From Streptomyces sp. R28 (GTDB lineage: Bacteria > Actinomycetota > Actinomycetes > Streptomycetales > Streptomycetaceae): a DNA stretch of 64,000 bases. The stretch is taken from positions 6,747,001-6,811,000 of the forward strand of contig NZ_CP163439.1 of assembly GCF_041052385.1 (NCBI RefSeq). The letters run 5' to 3'. A program made the translations under genes and the position numbers. This document shows, in pieces, positions 60,886-64,000 of the stretch (positions are counted from its first letter, which is position 1; every line of letters begins with the position of its first letter). Below the pieces are notes generated by a model. The model was given only the letters and a program-made list of their open reading frames with translations, was not told the DNA's origin and did not search any database.

Positions 60886-63800
60886 TCAGCCCTCGCAGGG
60901 CGGTTCGTACGCCAGGTCCGGCGACACGTACCGCTTCCACAGGGCCCGGGTCATGGCGTGCCGGGTCGAGGCGCACAGCATCGTCCGGGCACGGCCGGTG
61001 TCGGTCTGCCACAGGCGTACGGTTCCGTCCGCGCCGCCGGTGATGAGGTGGCCGCCGCGTGCGCTGTGGACCAGCGCGTACACGGCTCCGCCGTGGCCGT
61101 TGACCGGATAGCCGTACGCGCCGGCGCGGGCCGGATCGGAGACGTCCCACAGCCGGATCTGGCCGATGGCGTTCCCGCTGGCGAGCAGGGTGCCGTCGGG
61201 GGAGAAACCGACGCTGTTCGCGATGCCTCCGCTGAGAAGGGGGTCCCCGACGGCGGTCGGTGAGCTGGGCCGGGAGACGTCCCACAGCCGGACCTTGCTG
61301 TCCCCGCCGCCGATCGCTATAAGCCGCGCCCGGGGGCTGGCCGCGAGGGAGAAGGCGATCTGGGGTTGGGTGAACCGCTCACCGGTCAGGGAAGGCGCTT
61401 CGCCGTCGACGGTACGCCAGACACGCAGGTAGCCGGCGGTGTCGGCGGTGTAGAAGTAGCCCCCTTGGGGGGCGGCGGCCAGGCCCCTGAGCGGCAGAGG
61501 CTGCCCCCGTACCTCGCTGTCGCCCTGGGGGGCCGGCCGACTGGGGTCGGAGACGTCCCAGGCCCGCAGCCCGCCTGCTTGGTCGCCTCTGAGGACCAGG
61601 GTGGTGGCGACCAGCGAGCGCCCGCCCGGGTCGAAGGCCAGGGCCCCGACCGTTTTCGTCTGGCCGGGCAGCGCCGCGCCGACCGGCAGTGGCCGAGCCG
61701 GAGCCGATACGTCCCGCAGCCGTACGTCGCCGCCGAAGTCCCCGGTGGCCAGCAGAGGGCTTCGGGACGGACCGGGCCGGAAGGCGACGGCGTTGACGGT
61801 CGCACGCAGCGCTGGGAGATTCCCCAGCCGGGTGAGACGGGTGGGGTCGGAGACGTCCCAGAGGGTGACCTGGTTGCCGGACGCGGCCGCCAGCAGCCGT
61901 CCGTCGGATGTCACCGCCATCGACTCGACGCTCTGGCCCCCGCTCAGGACGCTCAGCGTGGCAGGCAGCCGCCACAGCAGCACCCTGCCGTCGGCCGCAC
62001 TGCTGGCGAGGGTGCGGCCGGTGGCGTCGAAGGCGAGGTTGTTGACCATGGTGGTGTGTCCGCGCAGGGGAGGGCCGAGCGCCCTGGTGAAGCCGGGCGC
62101 TCCCACGTTCCACAGGTTGATGGCCCCGGAGTTGTCCCCGGTGGCCAGGATCCGCCCGTCCGGGCTGAAGGCGACCGAAGCGACCGGGCTGCTGAGGAAG
62201 AGTGTGTTCGCCACCTTCGGGCGGCGTGGGTCTGACACGTCCCAGACGATGGTCCGGTTGTCGCTCGCGGCACTGGCCAGCGTCCGCCCGTCGGGACTGT
62301 AAGCCACCCGGTTGACGATGTTGTCGCCGTGGCCGCCGAGATCACCGCCGAGTGCCTTGGGGCGGGCCGGATCCGAGACGTCCCACAGCCGGAGCAGCCT
62401 CGACCGGGAGGTGCTCGGCCCGGTGCCGCCGCCGACGGCCAGTGTGTCGCCGTCCGTGCTGAAGGCGGTGGACGAGATGACCTGCCTCACCACGGAGTGG
62501 ACCGTGCTCAGCCGACGGGGCTGCCTCGGCTCGGCCACGTCCCACAACTCGACGGTGCCGGTCGGTGTCGCACCGCCCTGGTAGTACGTCGACACGGCCA
62601 GCGTCCGCCCGTCGGGGCTGAACCGCAGACTCCACACCAGCCCTTTCGACACCGGCACCAAGGGTGAGAGGGCCACCGGGCGCCGGGCGTCGGAGACGTC
62701 GTACATGCGTAGGTTCCCGCCGTCGCCGAGGGCCAGCAGATCGCCCCGCTCGTTGAACGCGGTCGGTCCCGTCAGTCCGTTGCCCGTCTTGATCGAGCCG
62801 GTGAGCGGGGCCGGGCGGGTGGGATCCGAGGCATCCCAGATCCGCAGCCTGCCCGTGCCGGTGGCGAGCCGGCCCTTCGGACCGAAGCTGACCGAGTTCA
62901 CGGTGTCGAAACGCTTCGGCAGCGGGGTGGCGTGAATCGCCCCCGCCCCCTGCATCAGCCGCGTGCGCAGTGCGGCCGTCGGCCGCATCCGGTACGCGAT
63001 GAGGTCGAGCTGCGCGGCCAGGGCGCTGTCGGTCTCGCGCTGGCGGTCCGCCTCGGCGGTCACCCGGTCGAAGATCGCGGCGTCGCGCTGGGCGAGCGCC
63101 TCGCTCCTGCGGTCGAAGGCGAACGCCGCCAGCCCCGAAGCGAGCAGCATCAGGACGACGATCGTCGCGATCGCGCCGCGCCGGATCAGCCGGGCGCGCC
63201 GGTGCTGCCCCTGTGAGGCGGCGAGGAACGCGGTGGCAAGGGGCGGGACATCGTGCCGGTGGTCCGTGGCCCAGGTCCGGGCCCGTTCCAGCCGGATGCC
63301 CCGGTACAGGAACGTGGAGTCGCCGCGGCCGGCGTTGTCCCAGGCGGCGGCGGCTTCCTCCACTTCCTGGCGGATCACGCCGTGCTGACCGGCCGCCTTG
63401 ATCCAGTCGCGCAGCTCCTTCCAGGCCCACAGCAGCGCTTCGTGGGTGACCTCCACGGTGGCCTCGTTGTGCGCGACGCCCCGGGTGAGCAGCCGCGCCT
63501 CGGTGAACCGGTCGGCCAGCTCGTCGACCGCCGTCGGGTCGGTGGCCGTACGCCGCAGGTCGCGCAGGGTGCGGCGGCGACGGGACACCTCGCCGTTCTC
63601 ACCGATCCTGACCAGGCCGAGGAAGAACGGCCGGGCCGCCGCCCTCGCGGCCGGGGTCAGCTGCCGGAACACGTTCCGCGCGGTGGTCTCGATCGCGCCG
63701 TCGATGCCGCCGGTGTCGCGGTAACTGTCCATGGTGAGCGTGTCGCCCCTGCGGCCCAGCCAGGTGCGCTCCAACGCGTGGGCGAGCAGCGGCAGTTGGC

Positions 63801-64000
63801 CGGCGCCGTAGGCGGTGTCCTCGTCCCGCCAGGCCGTGCCGCGCAGGTCGCGCAGGATCAGGTCGACGAGTCCCTGCCCGAACTTGAGGCCGCACCGGGC
63901 GGCCGGGAGGGTCACGGCCTTGCGCACGTCCTGCTCGTCCATCGGGCCGACGATGACCTGATGGGCGTCCAGGACGTCGCGCAGATACGGGAAGGCGAGA
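60886..64000 (-). CDS. nSTAND1-type NTPase with C-terminal WD40 repeats, 5-prime end beyond the window
   Basis: The frame is open to the right edge (codons continue past 63942), so this is the last 1,037 or so residues of a larger protein. The first visible part ends an NTPase domain (LRDVLDAHQVIVGPMDEQDV, then LPLLAHALERTWLGRRG). It is followed by a helical region, one membrane span (about 250 residues in, ATIVVLMLLASGLAAFAF), and WD40 repeats. Fourteen blade ends of the type LxxWDVSDPxRP can be counted, enough for two seven-bladed propellers. STAND proteins of this type are thought to act as stimulus-responsive switches. An upstream start is outside the window. Confidence 0.85.
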   Translation of the reverse strand, partial: LAFPYLRDVLDAHQVIVGPMDEQDVRKAVTLPAARCGLKFGQGLVDLILRDLRGTAWRDEDTAYGAGQLPLLAHALERTWLGRRGDTLTMDSYRDTGGIDGAIETTARNVFRQLTPAARAAARPFFLGLVRIGENGEVSRRRRTLRDLRRTATDPTAVDELADRFTEARLLTRGVAHNEATVEVTHEALLWAWKELRDWIKAAGQHGVIRQEVEEAAAAWDNAGRGDSTFLYRGIRLERARTWATDHRHDVPPLATAFLAASQGQHRRARLIRRGAIATIVVLMLLASGLAAFAFDRRSEALAQRDAAIFDRVTAEADRQRETDSALAAQLDLIAYRMRPTAALRTRLMQGAGAIHATPLPKRFDTVNSVSFGPKGRLATGTGRLRIWDASDPTRPAPLTGSIKTGNGLTGPTAFNERGDLLALGDGGNLRMYDVSDARRPVALSPLVPVSKGLVWSLRFSPDGRTLAVSTYYQGGATPTGTVELWDVAEPRQPRRLSTVHSVVRQVISSTAFSTDGDTLAVGGGTGPSTSRSRLLRLWDVSDPARPKALGGDLGGHGDNIVNRVAYSPDGRTLASAASDNRTIVWDVSDPRRPKVANTLFLSSPVASVAFSPDGRILATGDNSGAINLWNVGAPGFTRALGPPLRGHTTMVNNLAFDATGRTLASSAADGRVLLWRLPATLSVLSGGQSVESMAVTSDGRLLAAASGNQVTLWDVSDPTRLTRLGNLPALRATVNAVAFRPGPSRSPLLATGDFGGDVRLRDVSAPARPLPVGAALPGQTKTVGALAFDPGGRSLVATTLVLRGDQAGGLRAWDVSDPSRPAPQGDSEVRGQPLPLRGLAAAPQGGYFYTADTAGYLRVWRTVDGEAPSLTGERFTQPQIAFSLAASPRARLIAIGGGDSKVRLWDVSRPSSPTAVGDPLLSGGIANSVGFSPDGTLLASGNAIGQIRLWDVSDPARAGAYGYPVNGHGGAVYALVHSARGGHLITGGADGTVRLWQTDTGRARTMLCASTRHAMTRALWKRYVSPDLAYEPPCEG

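Overview
The window is high-GC actinobacterial DNA, almost certainly a Streptomyces chromosome. The signs are a strong G/C preference at third codon positions, long antisense shadow frames, a chitinase promoter with a DasR-type site, many GTG starts and leaderless starts, SpoIIE-type phosphatase and HATPase regulators, a sigma-E-family ECF factor, and the oxyR/ahpCD and uppS/phoH pairs typical of the genus. There are no rRNA genes, no convincing tRNA genes, no CRISPR array, no insertion sequence and no prophage. This is ordinary chromosome with a few distinctive loci.

Layout. 1-4.1 kb: the start of a TelA-like gene, a solute-binding-like protein, a small protein, an alanine-type aminotransferase (minus strand) and a repeat-rich membrane protein. 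4.4-5.3 kb: a secreted serine protease. 5.4-12.4 kb: a D-amino-acid/N-acyl-D-amino-acid catabolic locus in two divergent arms (D-aminoacylase and a PLP deaminase; PfkB kinase, IclR regulator, RidA, GntP-type permease) around a shared control region with a 17-bp inverted repeat. 12.4-24.6 kb: acidic protein, M14 carboxypeptidase, a run of regulators (STAND-LuxR, MEDS-HATPase, HATPase), an Nramp-like transporter without the usual metal-binding residues, an ECF sigma factor with a likely membrane partner, and a GH18 chitinase.

24.7-36.1 kb: a Tad/Flp pilus locus in one direction: zinc-ribbon protein, CpaB, TadZ, two TadE-type pseudopilins, TadA, TadB, TadC, a NarL-type two-component pair, an Flp pilin, a TadG-like protein, a lipoprotein and an OmpA-domain protein. 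No prepilin peptidase (TadV) gene lies in the window. 36.2-40.1 kb: DUF192 protein, LLM oxidoreductase, GNAT acetyltransferase, methyltransferase and an AlkZ/YcaQ-like protein. 40.1-46 kb: a long non-coding stretch with a strong intrinsic terminator, then a cis-prenyltransferase, a PIN-PhoH protein behind a hairpin-rich leader, a secreted transglycosylase and an AI-2E-type permease.

46.1-52.1 kb: the ahpC-ahpD operon divergent from oxyR, and a PadR-ABC-FtsX operon with 4-bp overlaps. 52.2-64 kb: SPFH protein with a ribbon-helix-helix protein, class A PBP, multidomain PP2C phosphatase, DUF402 protein, fumarase and the C-terminal part of a STAND-NTPase/WD40 protein cut by the window edge.

The most unusual features are: the regulated Tad locus whose TadG-like gene lacks a normal start codon and whose sensor kinase begins with a 9-bp tandem array; 14 WD repeats in the STAND protein; an intergenic space made entirely of three 15-bp repeats, and other 10-11-bp arrays at gene ends; an orphan terminator at 40.7 kb; and structured leaders before phoH and the transglycosylase. 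Functions come from sequence motifs and family knowledge read by eye; no database search was possible.
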